Both the position numbers and the translations under genes were made by a program. Below are positions 51,071 to 59,859 of a stretch of DNA of 64,000 nt, piece by piece (the first letter of the stretch is position 1; every line of letters begins with the position of its first letter). Where the stretch lies: positions 1,100,289 through 1,164,288 of the forward strand of contig NZ_BBOM01000005.1 of the NCBI RefSeq assembly GCF_000974485.1. The letters are read 5' to 3'. This DNA comes from Streptomyces sp. NBRC 109706. Its GTDB lineage: Bacteria; Actinomycetota; Actinomycetes; Streptomycetales; Streptomycetaceae. The notes beneath the pieces were generated by a model, which worked only from the letters and a program-made list of their open reading frames with translations, was not told the origin of the DNA and searched no databases.

Positions 51071-51286
51071 GCCGCCGAACGCTCCGCGCCCGAGCCGCGC
51101 GGACCCCGGCCGTCGGCGTCCGCCCTCAGACCGTCGTGGAGCGCGACCGACTCCCCCGGCCCGGCGGCTGGAGCCCACCCGCCGGGGGCGCCTCCCAGGC
51201 GGAGCCCGGGGAGCCGCGAGTCCGCCACGGCCCGAGAGACCGCCGCCCGTGCTCGGGGCTCAGCGCTCAGGGCTAGGGGCTCGGCT

Positions 51287-52108
51287 TCAGGCGACGGCGC
51301 CCCAGTAGACGTCCTCGGGTGCCGGCAGCGCCACGTCGACGGTGACGCCGAAGCCGAAGAGCGTCACCGTGGAGGTCACCTCCACCGCCCGCAGGCCCTG
51401 CGCCAGGCTGAACTCGTGCCGCACCCGCCGGGGCGTGCCCTGGTCGTCGAGATAGGCGTCGAACGGGACCTCGGTGCTGGTGAAGCCGCCAACCGCGGCC
51501 GTCAGCTGCTCCCTGAGCCGCGCCGTGGCCGCGGCCTCGGCGGCCACGGCGATATCCGTCACCCCCCGGTAGTGCCGCACCGGCACCCCGTCCACGCTGG
51601 CCGCCCCCAGATCGTCCGCGCTGCGCACCCCGCGCAGCAGCTCGACGGCGGTGATCGGGTCCGTCGCGCCGCCGGTCACCACGTTCCCGTCCGCGACGCC
51701 GGCCACCTCGACCCGCACCCACTTGTCCGCCGGCACCCCGGCGCCGCGGTTCTTCATGAACAGCTCGCCCGGCGCGAAGACCTCGGTGACCGGCTCGCCC
51801 CGCTCCGGCGCCCCCGGATCGGGCGGCAGGGTCACCCGCAGTTCACCGAGGCCGCTCGTGTAGTCGAAGACGCCCTCGCCCTGGATGGTGAGCCGGGTGC
51901 CGCCCGAGGCCATCCGCATGGCCGTGCGGGTCTGCGACGAGCCGGACTCCACCAGCAGATCGGGCGCCGACCGCACGACGCGCAGCGGATCGTCCGACGA
52001 CCGCCCGTCGGAGGCGGCCGTGCCGGTGCCGGAGCAGCCGCTGACCGCGAGCATCAGGGCCAACAGCCCACCCCAACCGAGCCCGGTCGTTCGCCGCCAC
52101 ACCACCAT
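51287..52108 (-). CDS. LppX/LprG-like lipoprotein
   Basis: 273 residues. The lipoprotein signal is LLALMLAVSGCSG (Cys about 25). The body is beta-rich with a central pattern (KWVRVEVAGVADG, GVPVRHYRGVTDIAVAA, FDAYLDDQGTPRRVRHEFSL) typical of the LppX_LprAFG-type or DUF2092-like lipoproteins of actinobacteria, which have a hydrophobic cavity and carry lipids. It is probably anchored on the outer face of the membrane. Function here is inferred only from the fold. Confidence 0.75.
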   Translation of the reverse strand: MVVWRRTTGLGWGGLLALMLAVSGCSGTGTAASDGRSSDDPLRVVRSAPDLLVESGSSQTRTAMRMASGGTRLTIQGEGVFDYTSGLGELRVTLPPDPGAPERGEPVTEVFAPGELFMKNRGAGVPADKWVRVEVAGVADGNVVTGGATDPITAVELLRGVRSADDLGAASVDGVPVRHYRGVTDIAVAAEAAATARLREQLTAAVGGFTSTEVPFDAYLDDQGTPRRVRHEFSLAQGLRAVEVTSTVTLFGFGVTVDVALPAPEDVYWGAVA

Positions 52109-52190
52109 GAATCCCCTGGCCCTCCCGGAACCGCCGCTTCGGATGACTACCGACCTAACGAGGTCCTGGCGGGCCCGTTACGGTGGTGGG

Positions 52191-52397
52191 GTGGACGAGC
52201 AGGGTGCGGACATACCGAAGACGTCACCCGACGTCATCGGCGAGACACACCAGGTGGAACTCTACGAGCGCGGCCCGTTTCTGGCCTCCCGCTGCAGCTG
52301 CGGATGGTACGGGCCGGCCCGCCGCTCCCGGCCGCTCGCCAGGGACGAGGCCGCCGGACACACCCGCTCGGACGGCACCGACGATCCCGGAGGCTAA
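52191..52397 (+). CDS. small conserved-looking hypothetical protein
   Basis: 68 residues from a GTG at 52191 (VDEQGADIPKTSPDV); an ATG at 52143 would add 16 residues. The sequence VELYERGPFLASRCSCGWYG followed by RDEAAGHT is typical of a small streptomycete protein type with a Cys-x-Cys and a C-terminal His. No function is known to me. It ends four bases inside the convergent PAP2 gene. Confidence 0.55.
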   Translation: MDEQGADIPKTSPDVIGETHQVELYERGPFLASRCSCGWYGPARRSRPLARDEAAGHTRSDGTDDPGG

Positions 52398-53053
52398 GCC
52401 GCCAGCCGTTCGCCCGCGCCGCGTTCCTGCTCCGGATCGTCCTCGGGCGGTCTGGCCAACCAGCCGAACCAGCCCACGCCGGCGACGGCCCGCACCAGCG
52501 GGGTCAGCAGCGCCATGCCCAGCGGGGCGAGCAGCAGCGCCACCGCCATGCCGAGCGCGAAACCGCCGACCACATCCGTCGGATAGTGCACCCCCATCAA
52601 CACCCGGGCCGCGCCCTGCAACAGGGCCAACCCCAGCGCCACCAGACCCAGCACCCGGTGCACCAGGAACAGCGCCACCGCGATCGCCATCGCCACCCCC
52701 GCGTGATCGCTGACGAACGAGTAGCCGTCCTTGCCGTCCACCATCGGAATCAGCTCGGCATGACTGTCATACGGACGCGGCCGCGCGACAAAGGCGCGGA
52801 TCGGCATGTTCGCCGACCACGCCAACCCGGCGGCCACCAGCGCCCAGCAGCAGCCGGCCACCGCCTGCGGCGCGTCGGACCGACGCCGCACCAGCAGCCA
52901 GCCGAGAACCACCAACGCCACCAGCACGAACGGCAGTCCGTACTCGCCGACAAAGGTGACGGCGTCTCGCATCCGGCCGGGCAGGCGCTCGGCGAGGCCG
53001 TTGATCTCGAAGAGGACGTCACGCTCGAAGTCCGGATTATCGATCTCAGCCAT
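52394..53053 (-). CDS. PAP2-family membrane phosphatase
   Basis: 219 residues with about five to six membrane segments. The three phosphatase motifs are present in modified form: RAFVARPRP (KX6RP with Arg for Lys), SFVSDHAG (PSGH equivalent, with the catalytic His) and ARVLMGVHYPTDVVGG (SRX5HX3D with the nucleophilic His and Asp). Members dephosphorylate lipid phosphates such as undecaprenyl pyrophosphate or phosphatidic acid on the outer side of the membrane. The conservative Lys-to-Arg and Ser changes suggest it is still active. No operon partner is apparent. Confidence 0.88.
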   Translation of the reverse strand: MAEIDNPDFERDVLFEINGLAERLPGRMRDAVTFVGEYGLPFVLVALVVLGWLLVRRRSDAPQAVAGCCWALVAAGLAWSANMPIRAFVARPRPYDSHAELIPMVDGKDGYSFVSDHAGVAMAIAVALFLVHRVLGLVALGLALLQGAARVLMGVHYPTDVVGGFALGMAVALLLAPLGMALLTPLVRAVAGVGWFGWLARPPEDDPEQERGAGERLAA

Positions 53054-53597
53054 ATGCCGTTGTGGCCCCTTCGTGCTGTGGGGGACCCTGCCAAGGCTGG
53101 CAGGGAAGAGGAGCCCCTGTTCCGGTACAGGTAACGCCCATGAGTTCCCCCGGAGTGCCTAGGTCCATCGAATGCGCGCGACAGCGTTATCGAACAGCAA
53201 CGCCGCGCCGCACCGCGACCCGGTGGCACTGGCCAGTAGCGAACGGACCGTCACCAGACGGGTGTGGTCCGAGAAGGAGTACAGGCCCTCGCGTTCGCAC
53301 CGGGATGCTCGGCACCCGTCCCGGCAAGCGCTGTTTCCGCCTGGATGTCACGATATGGAAAGCCCCGAACCCGCCCTCGTCGCCTCGGATCTGCACGCGG
53401 TGATAAGCCGTGCGTTGTGCACCTTTACTTGTTCGGCTGTGCTGAGCTGCACCGTAATCGAGGAATCGAACCCCAGCGTTGCTCTCCACGCACCTTAAGT
53501 GGGCCGGAAAACCGCCGGCCCCTCGGTCTGTGCACGCCTCCGAGCGACTACCTGCTCCATACCGTCATCGTCCCCGGGCCCTCGCCCGCCGGATCGG
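53054..53597. other. intergenic stretch, no gene seen
   Basis: No protein-like frame was found. Features seen: an inverted repeat GGGCCGG (53501-53507) / CCGGCCC (53515-53521), and a short minus-strand sequence resembling a tRNA T-arm around 53461-53475 that lacks the rest of a tRNA. Confidence 0.6.
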
Positions 53598-54068
53598 TCA
53601 GTCCAACAGATCGGCCTCCCAGTTGACGCGCTGGATGCGCACATCGAGCTCGCGAATCTCCCGGGCCAACGCATCGGCCTGGCCGCGCAGTTCGGCGACC
53701 GGGAGCGCCGAGAGCATCATCAGCTCGGAACGGAGCTGACGACCGTAGGAACGCTCACCCGCGCCCGCCGCCGCGTCCGCCGCGTCCGTGATCACCGAGT
53801 GGCGGAGCCGCAGCGTGTCCCGGCGCGCCAGCGCGTCGGTGAGGGTGCCGTCCTGGCCCATCTCCACCGCCGCGTTGGTCAGGTTGATCCGCCGGATCCA
53901 TGTCTCCAGCTGGTCCAGTACCTCGCCCGTCTCCGCCAACAGCTGCGCCGCGTCCTCGGCGGGCGTCTCCCCCTCCTGGTACCGCGCGCTGCTGACGATC
54001 CGTGCCCGCAACTGCTCGACCCGACGCGTCGCCTCCGCGCGCTCCGCCAGCGCCTCGGCCAGCTTCAT
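53598..54068 (-). CDS. DIP1984 family protein
   Basis: 156 residues from an ATG at 54068 (MKLAEALAERAEATRRV); an upstream ATG at 54122 would add an unconvincing extension. The whole protein is helical coiled coil with EQLRARIVSSARYQEGE, WIRRINLTNAA and REIRELDVRIQRVNWEADLL, the pattern of the DIP1984 family found in actinobacteria and firmicutes. Some relatives are annotated as septicolysin, without strong evidence. Function unknown. Confidence 0.88.
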   Translation of the reverse strand: MKLAEALAERAEATRRVEQLRARIVSSARYQEGETPAEDAAQLLAETGEVLDQLETWIRRINLTNAAVEMGQDGTLTDALARRDTLRLRHSVITDAADAAAGAGERSYGRQLRSELMMLSALPVAELRGQADALAREIRELDVRIQRVNWEADLLD

Positions 54069-54162
54069 GGCCGCCCCCCGTTCCCCGTCCTGCTTGATGT
54101 CGCATGAGTATACGAACGCCAACTGGCCCGTCAGCAGCTGGTTTTTCGTCGGCGGACCGGCC

Positions 54163-55152
54163 TCATGCGTCGGTGGGGCGGGTGGCGCCGAAGTAGTCGG
54201 GGGAGTCGATCGGGTCGAAGCGGATGGTGGCTCCGGTATAGGGCGCGTTGATCATGTAGCCGCCGCCGACATAGATCCCGACATGGTGAATGCTCCGGGA
54301 GTCGGTCAGATCGGTGGCGAAGAAGACCAGGTCGCCGGGGAGCAGTTGGTCCCGGGTGGGGTGCGGCCCGGCGATCCACTGGTCGTTGGCCACCCGGGGC
54401 AGTTCGATGCCCACGGACTCGTATGCGGCCTTGGTCAGTCCGGAGCAGTCGAATCTTCCGTCGTCCTCGGGGGTGCCGTCGCCGCCCCAGAGATAGGGCG
54501 TGCCCAGGTGCTCCTGGGCGAAGGACACGGCGCCGGCGGCCTGTTCCAGCGGCGGAAGCCGTTCGTCCTCGGGCGGCGCGGTGAAGCTGGCCTCCGCGCC
54601 ACGGATGATCCGCACATAGTTCTGCGTCTCCTCGTACGGCGGCACCCCGTTGTACTGGATCACCGCGTACGGCCCGGCGTTGTAGGCGGCCAGCATGTTG
54701 TCCACCGGGTCGCCCGGCACATCCCGCACATAGCCGGCCAGCGCGCAGTCATAGGCGGCGGCGGACGGAATGGCGTCCTCCGGGTCCCAGACATTGGCCA
54801 CCCCGTCGCCGTTGGCGTCCAGTCCGTGGGTGGCCCAGGTGCCGGGGATGAACTGGGCTATGCCCTGGGCCGCCGCATGGCTCTCGGCGTCCGTCCGCCA
54901 GCCGCTCTCCTGGTTGAGCTGCGCGGCCAGGATCGCGGGGGACAGCTCGGGGCAGGTGTTGCCCCACTGCTGCACCAGGTCCTCGTACTCCGGCGGGACG
55001 GTGTTCCGCGCCAACTGGCCGTCCCCGCCGCCCGGTCGGCCGGCGCCGCCGAACAGGTCGGCCGCCGCGCCATAGACGCCGATCACCAGAAAGCCGACGA
55101 AGAGCAGCATGATGCCGAAGCCGGCACCCACCAGCATCACGACCCGCCGCAT
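54163..55152 (-). CDS. membrane-anchored cell-wall hydrolase: lysozyme-like plus NlpC/P60
   Basis: 329 residues from an ATG at 55152 with GGAGGGGG upstream. A single N-terminal membrane segment (VVMLVGAGFGIMLLFVGFLV) is followed by a lysozyme/transglycosylase-like domain (ILAAQLNQESGWRTDAES, catalytic Glu; QGIAQFIPGTWATHG; MLAAYNAGPYAV). A C-terminal NlpC/P60 domain (RFDCSGLTKAAYESVG with Cys; HHVGIYVGGGYMINAP with His) completes it. This bifunctional layout is typical of the peptidoglycan hydrolases of conjugation systems. It is divergent from a VirB2-like gene, which fits such a role, but no other transfer genes are in the window. Confidence 0.9.
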   Translation of the reverse strand: MRRVVMLVGAGFGIMLLFVGFLVIGVYGAAADLFGGAGRPGGGDGQLARNTVPPEYEDLVQQWGNTCPELSPAILAAQLNQESGWRTDAESHAAAQGIAQFIPGTWATHGLDANGDGVANVWDPEDAIPSAAAYDCALAGYVRDVPGDPVDNMLAAYNAGPYAVIQYNGVPPYEETQNYVRIIRGAEASFTAPPEDERLPPLEQAAGAVSFAQEHLGTPYLWGGDGTPEDDGRFDCSGLTKAAYESVGIELPRVANDQWIAGPHPTRDQLLPGDLVFFATDLTDSRSIHHVGIYVGGGYMINAPYTGATIRFDPIDSPDYFGATRPTDA

Positions 55153-55446
55153 CGCCCGCCCCCTCCGTCCAGGAACCGACCAGCCGCCGGACGCGGTTCG
55201 CCGGCTCTCCGAAGATGGTGGCATGTGACCGGGGTTCACCGTCGAGTCCCGGGACTGGTTCTGGACATCGCGGACGGGAACGGGCCCTGATCGGTCGCCG
55301 ATCGGCGCCGTCCGGCGGCGAAATCCGGCCAAAGAGTGGGCACTCGGCACGGTGAGCGTTCGTCACCTTACGGGACACGCTGTCGGTGGGCCGTGGCACA
55401 ATCCGATGAGGAGGGGACAAGAGAGCGAGTGAGGCGGTGAGTTCGA

Positions 55447-55755
55447 ATGCTCCTAGCGGCCGAAGAAGACGACATCACCAACATCATCGGCGGAATCGCG
55501 CCCGATTGGGGCCCTTTCTCCGCTGTTGGCACCGAGGCCAGGACGCTGATCCAGGTCATCATGGCGCTGGCCATCCTGATCTGCATGGGCATCGCCATCT
55601 GGGGCGCCGCCAAGCAACGGATCGGGTCCACCGCGATGCGGGACAGCTTCAGCGCCGAGCAGGGCAAGGGGCTGATCGTCGCCGGGCTGACGGGAATCTT
55701 CATCATCGGTTCCCTGGGCACGCTGTTCACCATCATCTATGGCATGGCCATCTGA
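55447..55755 (+). CDS. small VirB2/TrbC-like membrane protein
   Basis: 102 residues. After a 30-residue N-terminus (AAEEDDITNIIGGIAPDWGP) two membrane segments follow, IQVIMALAILICMGIAIWGA and IVAGLTGIFIIGSLGTLF, separated by a short polar loop (KQRIGSTAMRDSFSAEQGKG). The size and two-helix hairpin resemble VirB2/TrbC pilins and the small proteins beside actinobacterial type IV secretion-like genes. It lies opposite a lysozyme-NlpC/P60 gene and 26 bp before a beta-propeller lipoprotein gene. The assignment rests on topology and context only. Confidence 0.6.
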   Translation: MLLAAEEDDITNIIGGIAPDWGPFSAVGTEARTLIQVIMALAILICMGIAIWGAAKQRIGSTAMRDSFSAEQGKGLIVAGLTGIFIIGSLGTLFTIIYGMAI

Positions 55756-55780
55756 CGGTCCGGGGAAGGAACGGCGGCCG

Positions 55781-56935
55781 ATGCGTGAACGGGGCGCCCG
55801 TCAACGGCTGTTGAGGCGTGCGTTGGTCGCGATGGCACTGGGCGGCACCCTCCTCGCCGGCTGCGCCGGCGGCCCGGCGGCCAACCGCGCCGGGCTGGAC
55901 CACTCCGACAACGAGGACGAGGCATCCCCGACGGGGAGCCAGAGCCCGGGTGTCGAGGAGGACAACGAGTCTCCGACCGAGTCCGCGCCCGAGGACCCGC
56001 CGAATCTGCCGACGGCCGAGCCCAACGTTTCGTTGGATCCGGGCACGGCCATCCCAGCCGTGCCCGACGCCTGCTGCCTGGCCGCCTTCCCGAACGGCGA
56101 CCTGCTGGTCGGCACGACGGGGGGCAACCTCAGCCGGGTGACGGAGCAGGGCGACATCACCGACGTGGGCCAGCTTCAGGGCGCCCTGACCGAACTGCTC
56201 GCCCTGGCGATCCCCCCCGACGACGAACCCGACACGTTGTACGCCTACTACGCGGGCGCCAGCAGCAGCAGCGTGGCCGCCTATGGCTATGACCCGACCG
56301 AGCCGGACGGCGCCCAGGTCAACAGCACGAACCAGCAGATCGTGCGGTATCTGCCCCACGCCGACAGCCGCAGCGGCGGGGCGCTGACCTTCGGCCCCGA
56401 GGACGGTCTGCTCTATGTGGGCATAGGCGACGCGGGCAATGCCGAGCTGGCCACCAGCCCGACATCCGGCGCCGGCAAGATCCTGCGGATCGAGCAGAAC
56501 ACCCCCCTTCCAGTGGACGGAGGGAACATCGCCACCGAATCCCTCGTGCACTCCAGTGGCCATGGCGACATTCGCGGCCTGGCCTGGGACGACGTGAATA
56601 GGCTCTGGTCGGTCGAGGTCGATCCGGACGGTGTTACGGAGGTCAACGCCGTGATTCCGCAGGCGCGTTACGACGAGGAGGCGCCGAAGCACTCCTGGGA
56701 GGCGAGCGAGGTCGATCCGGTGGGTCTGGCCTATGGCGCCGTCTCGCTCTGGGTGCCCTCCCGAGGCCAGGGCCTGTGGCGGCTGCCGCTGGATCTGAGC
56801 GCCGCCGAGGTCAGCGGCGCCCCGCAACTGCTGGCCGACGATCTGACCGCGCCGACCGCCGTGCTCCCCGACGCGAGTGACGGCCCGCTCCGCGTTCTGA
56901 TCGGTGACGTCGTCCAGCCGTACGGGATCAGCTGA
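55781..56935 (+). CDS. beta-propeller lipoprotein, PQQ sugar-dehydrogenase-like
   Basis: 384 residues from an ATG at 55781 with GGGGAAGGA upstream. The lipobox is GGTLLAGC (Cys about 27), followed by an acidic Ser/Pro/Glu linker. The propeller contains FPNGDLLVGTTGGNLSRV, YLPHADSRSGGALTFGPEDG, LYVGIGDAGN and the late HGDIRGLAWDDVNRLWSVE. These recall the GSDH/sorbosone-dehydrogenase family, including the GG-L-FGPDG-LYVGxGD line. The catalytic His and Ca/PQQ ligands cannot all be assigned, so enzymatic activity is uncertain. It is transcribed with the VirB2-like gene. Confidence 0.75.
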   Translation: MRERGARQRLLRRALVAMALGGTLLAGCAGGPAANRAGLDHSDNEDEASPTGSQSPGVEEDNESPTESAPEDPPNLPTAEPNVSLDPGTAIPAVPDACCLAAFPNGDLLVGTTGGNLSRVTEQGDITDVGQLQGALTELLALAIPPDDEPDTLYAYYAGASSSSVAAYGYDPTEPDGAQVNSTNQQIVRYLPHADSRSGGALTFGPEDGLLYVGIGDAGNAELATSPTSGAGKILRIEQNTPLPVDGGNIATESLVHSSGHGDIRGLAWDDVNRLWSVEVDPDGVTEVNAVIPQARYDEEAPKHSWEASEVDPVGLAYGAVSLWVPSRGQGLWRLPLDLSAAEVSGAPQLLADDLTAPTAVLPDASDGPLRVLIGDVVQPYGIS

Positions 56936-56945
56936 CCATCGGTGG

Positions 56946-57851
56946 TCACCCCGTGAGGCCGCGCGCGATCAGGTCGGCCAGGGCGAAGCTGAACAGCGCG
57001 ATGCCCACAAAGCCGTTGACGGTGAAGAAGGCCCGGTTGACGCGGCTGAGGTCGTCGGGGTGGACGATGGAGTGCTCGTAGACGAAGGCCGCCGCGACCA
57101 CGGCAAGGCCCACCCACAGCAGCGGTCCCGCGTCGGTGGCCAGCGCGTACCAGGCGAACAGCAGCGTGGTCACCAGATGGCAGAGCCGGGCGCCGAGCAG
57201 CGCGCCGCCGATGCCGAAGCGGGCCGGGACGGAACGCACGCCGCCCGCCCGGTCGGCGGCGACGTCCTGGCAGGCGTAGATCAGGTCGAAGCCGCCGATC
57301 CACAGGCCGACGGCCGCGCCGAGCAGCACCGCGTCCCAGGACCAGGCGCCGGTCACCGCGAGCCAGCCGCCGACCGGGCCCATGGCCTGGGCCAGGCCCA
57401 GGATGGCGTGCGGAAAGTCGGTGAACCGTTTGCCGTAGGGGTAGACCACCATGGGCACCACGGCGAGCGGCGCCAGCGCCAGGCAGAGCGGGTTGAGCAG
57501 GGCGGCCGCGCCCAGGAAGACGGCCAGCGCGATCCCCGCCCCCACCCAGGCGGTCCGCACCGAAACCGCCCCGGTGACCAGCTCACGGCCCGCGGTGCGC
57601 GGGTTACGCGCGTCAATCTCCCGGTCGATGATCCGGTTGGCCGCCATGGCGAAGGTGCGCAGGCCCACCATGGCGATGGTCACCAGCAGCAACGTCAGCC
57701 AGTGCACGGTGCCGTCGTCGAGGAACATCGCGGTCAGGGCGGCCATATAGCCGAACGGCAACGCGAAGACCGAGTGTTCGATCATCACCAGTCGAAGAAA
57801 CGCCCGCACCGGACCGGAATCGGGCCGTTCCGCTCTCGCCGCGACCGTCAC
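56946..57851 (-). CDS. mqnP: UbiA-family prenyltransferase of menaquinone synthesis (MqnP)
   Basis: 301 residues from a GTG at 57851 that overlaps the upstream decarboxylase stop by four bases. Eight or nine membrane segments are visible. The two Mg-prenyl-diphosphate motifs are AANRIIDREIDARNPRT and FDLIYACQDVAADRAGG. In the futalosine pathway used by streptomycetes, MqnP attaches the polyprenyl chain to a naphthoquinone carboxylate, and a UbiD-type enzyme then decarboxylates it. The adjacent UbiD gene supports this over a generic UbiA assignment. Confidence 0.88.
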   Translation of the reverse strand: MTVAARAERPDSGPVRAFLRLVMIEHSVFALPFGYMAALTAMFLDDGTVHWLTLLLVTIAMVGLRTFAMAANRIIDREIDARNPRTAGRELVTGAVSVRTAWVGAGIALAVFLGAAALLNPLCLALAPLAVVPMVVYPYGKRFTDFPHAILGLAQAMGPVGGWLAVTGAWSWDAVLLGAAVGLWIGGFDLIYACQDVAADRAGGVRSVPARFGIGGALLGARLCHLVTTLLFAWYALATDAGPLLWVGLAVVAAAFVYEHSIVHPDDLSRVNRAFFTVNGFVGIALFSFALADLIARGLTG

Positions 57852-59299
57852 AGCCCGTATTCCTTCCAACGCCGGGTGACCCGCTCGGCGACATCCGGGT
57901 CGGAAACGATCATCTCCGGCCAGCCACCGTCCCTGGTGTACCCCTCCTCCGGCCATTTGGCCGTGGCGTCGATGCCCGCCTTGCCGCCCCAGAACTGCTG
58001 GTAGGAGGCGTGGTCCAGATGGTCGACCGGCCCCTCGGTCAGCAGCACGTCGCGCGCGTAGTCGACATTGCCCAGCGCGCGCCAGGCGACCTCCTGGAGA
58101 TCGTGCACATCGCAGTCGGCGTCCACCACGATGACCAGCTTGGTCAGCGACATCATGTGCGCACCCCACACCGCCGACATCACCTTCTGTGCGTGTTTGG
58201 GGTACTTCTTGTCGATCGAGATGATCGCGCAGTTGTGGAATCCGCCGCTCTCCGGCAGGTGGTAGTCGACCACATCCGGGATGATCACCTTCAGCAGCGG
58301 CAGGAAGAAACGTTCGGTGGCCCGGGCGAGCGGTCCGTCCTCCGTCGGCGGGCGGCCCACCACGATCGACTGGAAGATCGGCTTCCGACGCATGGTGACG
58401 CAGTCGATGGTGAGCGCGGGGAACGGCTCCTGCGGCGTGTAGAAGCCGGTGTGGTCGCCGTAGGGGCCCTCGGGCAGGGTCTCGCCCGGCGTCAGCCATC
58501 CCTCCAGCACCACTTCCGCCTGCGCCGGCACCTGGAGCGGCACCGTCTCGCAGTCCACCAGTTCGACCCGCTTTCCGCCGACGAAACCGGCGAACAGGTA
58601 CTCGTCGATATCCCCGGGAAGGGGCGCGGTGGCCGCATAGGTGACGGCGGGGGGGCAGCCGAAGGCGATGGCCACCGGAAGGCGCTCGCCGCGCCGCGCC
58701 GCGACCTGGTAGTGATTGCGGCTGTCCTTGTGGATCTGCCAGTGCATTCCGATGGTGCGCCGGTCATGCCGCTGCAGCCGATAGAGGCCGAGATTGCGCA
58801 CCCCGGATTCGGGGTCCTTGGTGTGGGTGAGGCCCAGGTTGAAGAACGAGCCACCGTCCTTCGGCCAGGTGAACAGGGCGGGCAGCCGGTCGAGATCGAC
58901 CTGGTCGCCACGGAGCACGACTTCCCGCACCGGGCCGTTCTTGACCTTCTTCGGCGGCACATGGGTCATCGAGGAGAGTTTGCCGAACGCCTCACGAAAT
59001 CCGACAAAGCCCTGCGGCAGCTCGGGTTTGAGCAGGCCGCCGATCGACTCGCTGATGTCCTCGTAGGACTTCAGACCGAGCGCCTTGAGCAGCCTGCGGT
59101 CGGTGCCGTAGACGTTCATCGCCAGCGGCAGGTCCGAGCCTTTGACGTTCTCGAAGAGGAGCGCGGGACCGCCGGCCTTGTTGACCCGGTCCGTGATCTC
59201 GCCCACTTCGAGATGGGGATCGACCTCGGCTTTGACCCGCTTGAGGTCGCCGTCCTTCTCCAGGGCCTTGAGCAGAGCACGAAGGTCGTCGTATGCCAT
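57848..59299 (-). CDS. mqnL: UbiD-family decarboxylase of menaquinone synthesis (MqnL-like)
   Basis: 483 residues from an ATG at 59299 (MAYDDLRALLKALEKDG). UbiD features include FENVKGSDLPLAMNVYGTD, MHWQIHKDSRNHYQVA, PVAIAFGCPPAVTYAATAPLP, LEGWLTPGETLPEGPYGDHTG and a C-terminal DPDVAERVTRRWKEYG. The family uses prenylated FMN; residues of the Glu-Arg-Glu triad are plausibly in the VLEGW...EGPYGDHTG region. It should decarboxylate the prenylated naphthoquinone product of MqnP, whose gene overlaps its end. A UbiX-like partner is not in the window. Confidence 0.9.
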   Translation of the reverse strand: MAYDDLRALLKALEKDGDLKRVKAEVDPHLEVGEITDRVNKAGGPALLFENVKGSDLPLAMNVYGTDRRLLKALGLKSYEDISESIGGLLKPELPQGFVGFREAFGKLSSMTHVPPKKVKNGPVREVVLRGDQVDLDRLPALFTWPKDGGSFFNLGLTHTKDPESGVRNLGLYRLQRHDRRTIGMHWQIHKDSRNHYQVAARRGERLPVAIAFGCPPAVTYAATAPLPGDIDEYLFAGFVGGKRVELVDCETVPLQVPAQAEVVLEGWLTPGETLPEGPYGDHTGFYTPQEPFPALTIDCVTMRRKPIFQSIVVGRPPTEDGPLARATERFFLPLLKVIIPDVVDYHLPESGGFHNCAIISIDKKYPKHAQKVMSAVWGAHMMSLTKLVIVVDADCDVHDLQEVAWRALGNVDYARDVLLTEGPVDHLDHASYQQFWGGKAGIDATAKWPEEGYTRDGGWPEMIVSDPDVAERVTRRWKEYGL

Positions 59300-59384
59300 G
59301 GGCCTCAGTATTCCGGACGCATTACCCTGGGCCTTAGTCAGGGGCCGCACCGAGGCCCAAGCCATCGTGTCCAGGGGGACTACC

Positions 59385-59807
59385 ATGCTGCGGGTGCTGA
59401 TGTTTCTGGTACCGCTGGCCCTGGCCATCTACGCCCTGGTGGACTGCATCAGCGCCAAGGACGACGAGGTGCGCCATCTGCCCAAGCTGGTCTGGCTGGC
59501 GCTGATCGTGCTGGCCTGGGTGATCGGCCCGCTCGCCTGGATCCTGGTGGGCCGCAAGCGGGGCACCGCGGGTGTCGGCGGCCGCCGAGGGGGCGCAGGC
59601 TGGGTCGCCCCCGACGACAACCCCGAGTTTCTGCGCTCCCTGAACGACGAGCAGCGGGCGGCTCGCGACGAGCAGGACAAGGAGCTGCTGGAGAACTGGG
59701 AAGAGGATCTCCGTCGGCGCGAGGAGGAGCTGCGCCAGCGCGGCGACGGCGACGACGGCCCCGGCGCGCCGCCCGAGCCCCCGGCGGGCGGCGGCGGCAA
59801 GAGCTGA
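59385..59807 (+). CDS. PLDc_N domain membrane protein
   Basis: 140 residues from an ATG at 59385 with AGGGGGAC upstream. Two membrane segments, VLMFLVPLALAIYALVDCIS and LVWLALIVLAWVIGPLAWIL, flank the motif DDEVRHLPKLV, the signature of the PLDc_N (phospholipase D nuclease N-terminal) domain. The catalytic PLD part is absent. A charged cytoplasmic tail with NPEFLRSLNDEQRAARDEQD and a Gly/Pro-rich end follows. Streptomycetes keep such stand-alone proteins without a known role. A hairpin with a T-rich tail follows the stop. Confidence 0.85.
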   Translation: MLRVLMFLVPLALAIYALVDCISAKDDEVRHLPKLVWLALIVLAWVIGPLAWILVGRKRGTAGVGGRRGGAGWVAPDDNPEFLRSLNDEQRAARDEQDKELLENWEEDLRRREEELRQRGDGDDGPGAPPEPPAGGGGKS

Positions 59808-59833
59808 CGCCCTCCCCACCGCACCGCCCCAGC

Positions 59834-59859
59834 GGGTCGCTCAGGCCACTGAGCGGCCC
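59834..59859 (+). terminator. hairpin terminator with T-rich tail
   Basis: GGGTCGCTCAG (59834-59844) pairs with CTGAGCGGCCC (59849-59859), with one G-T pair, and is followed by GTTTCTGTT. It ends transcription of the PLDc_N gene and overlaps the last codons of the convergent M23 gene. Confidence 0.78.

Noticed and set aside
53455..53480. Minus-strand sequence resembling a tRNA T-arm (GGGGTTCGATTCC)
   Set aside because: No matching acceptor stem, D-arm or anticodon arm could be placed upstream, so it is not a tRNA gene and there is no evidence for an attachment site.
53172..53626. Small plus-strand frames of 108-120 codons
   Set aside because: No ribosome sites, atypical third-position pattern and no protein-like motifs.
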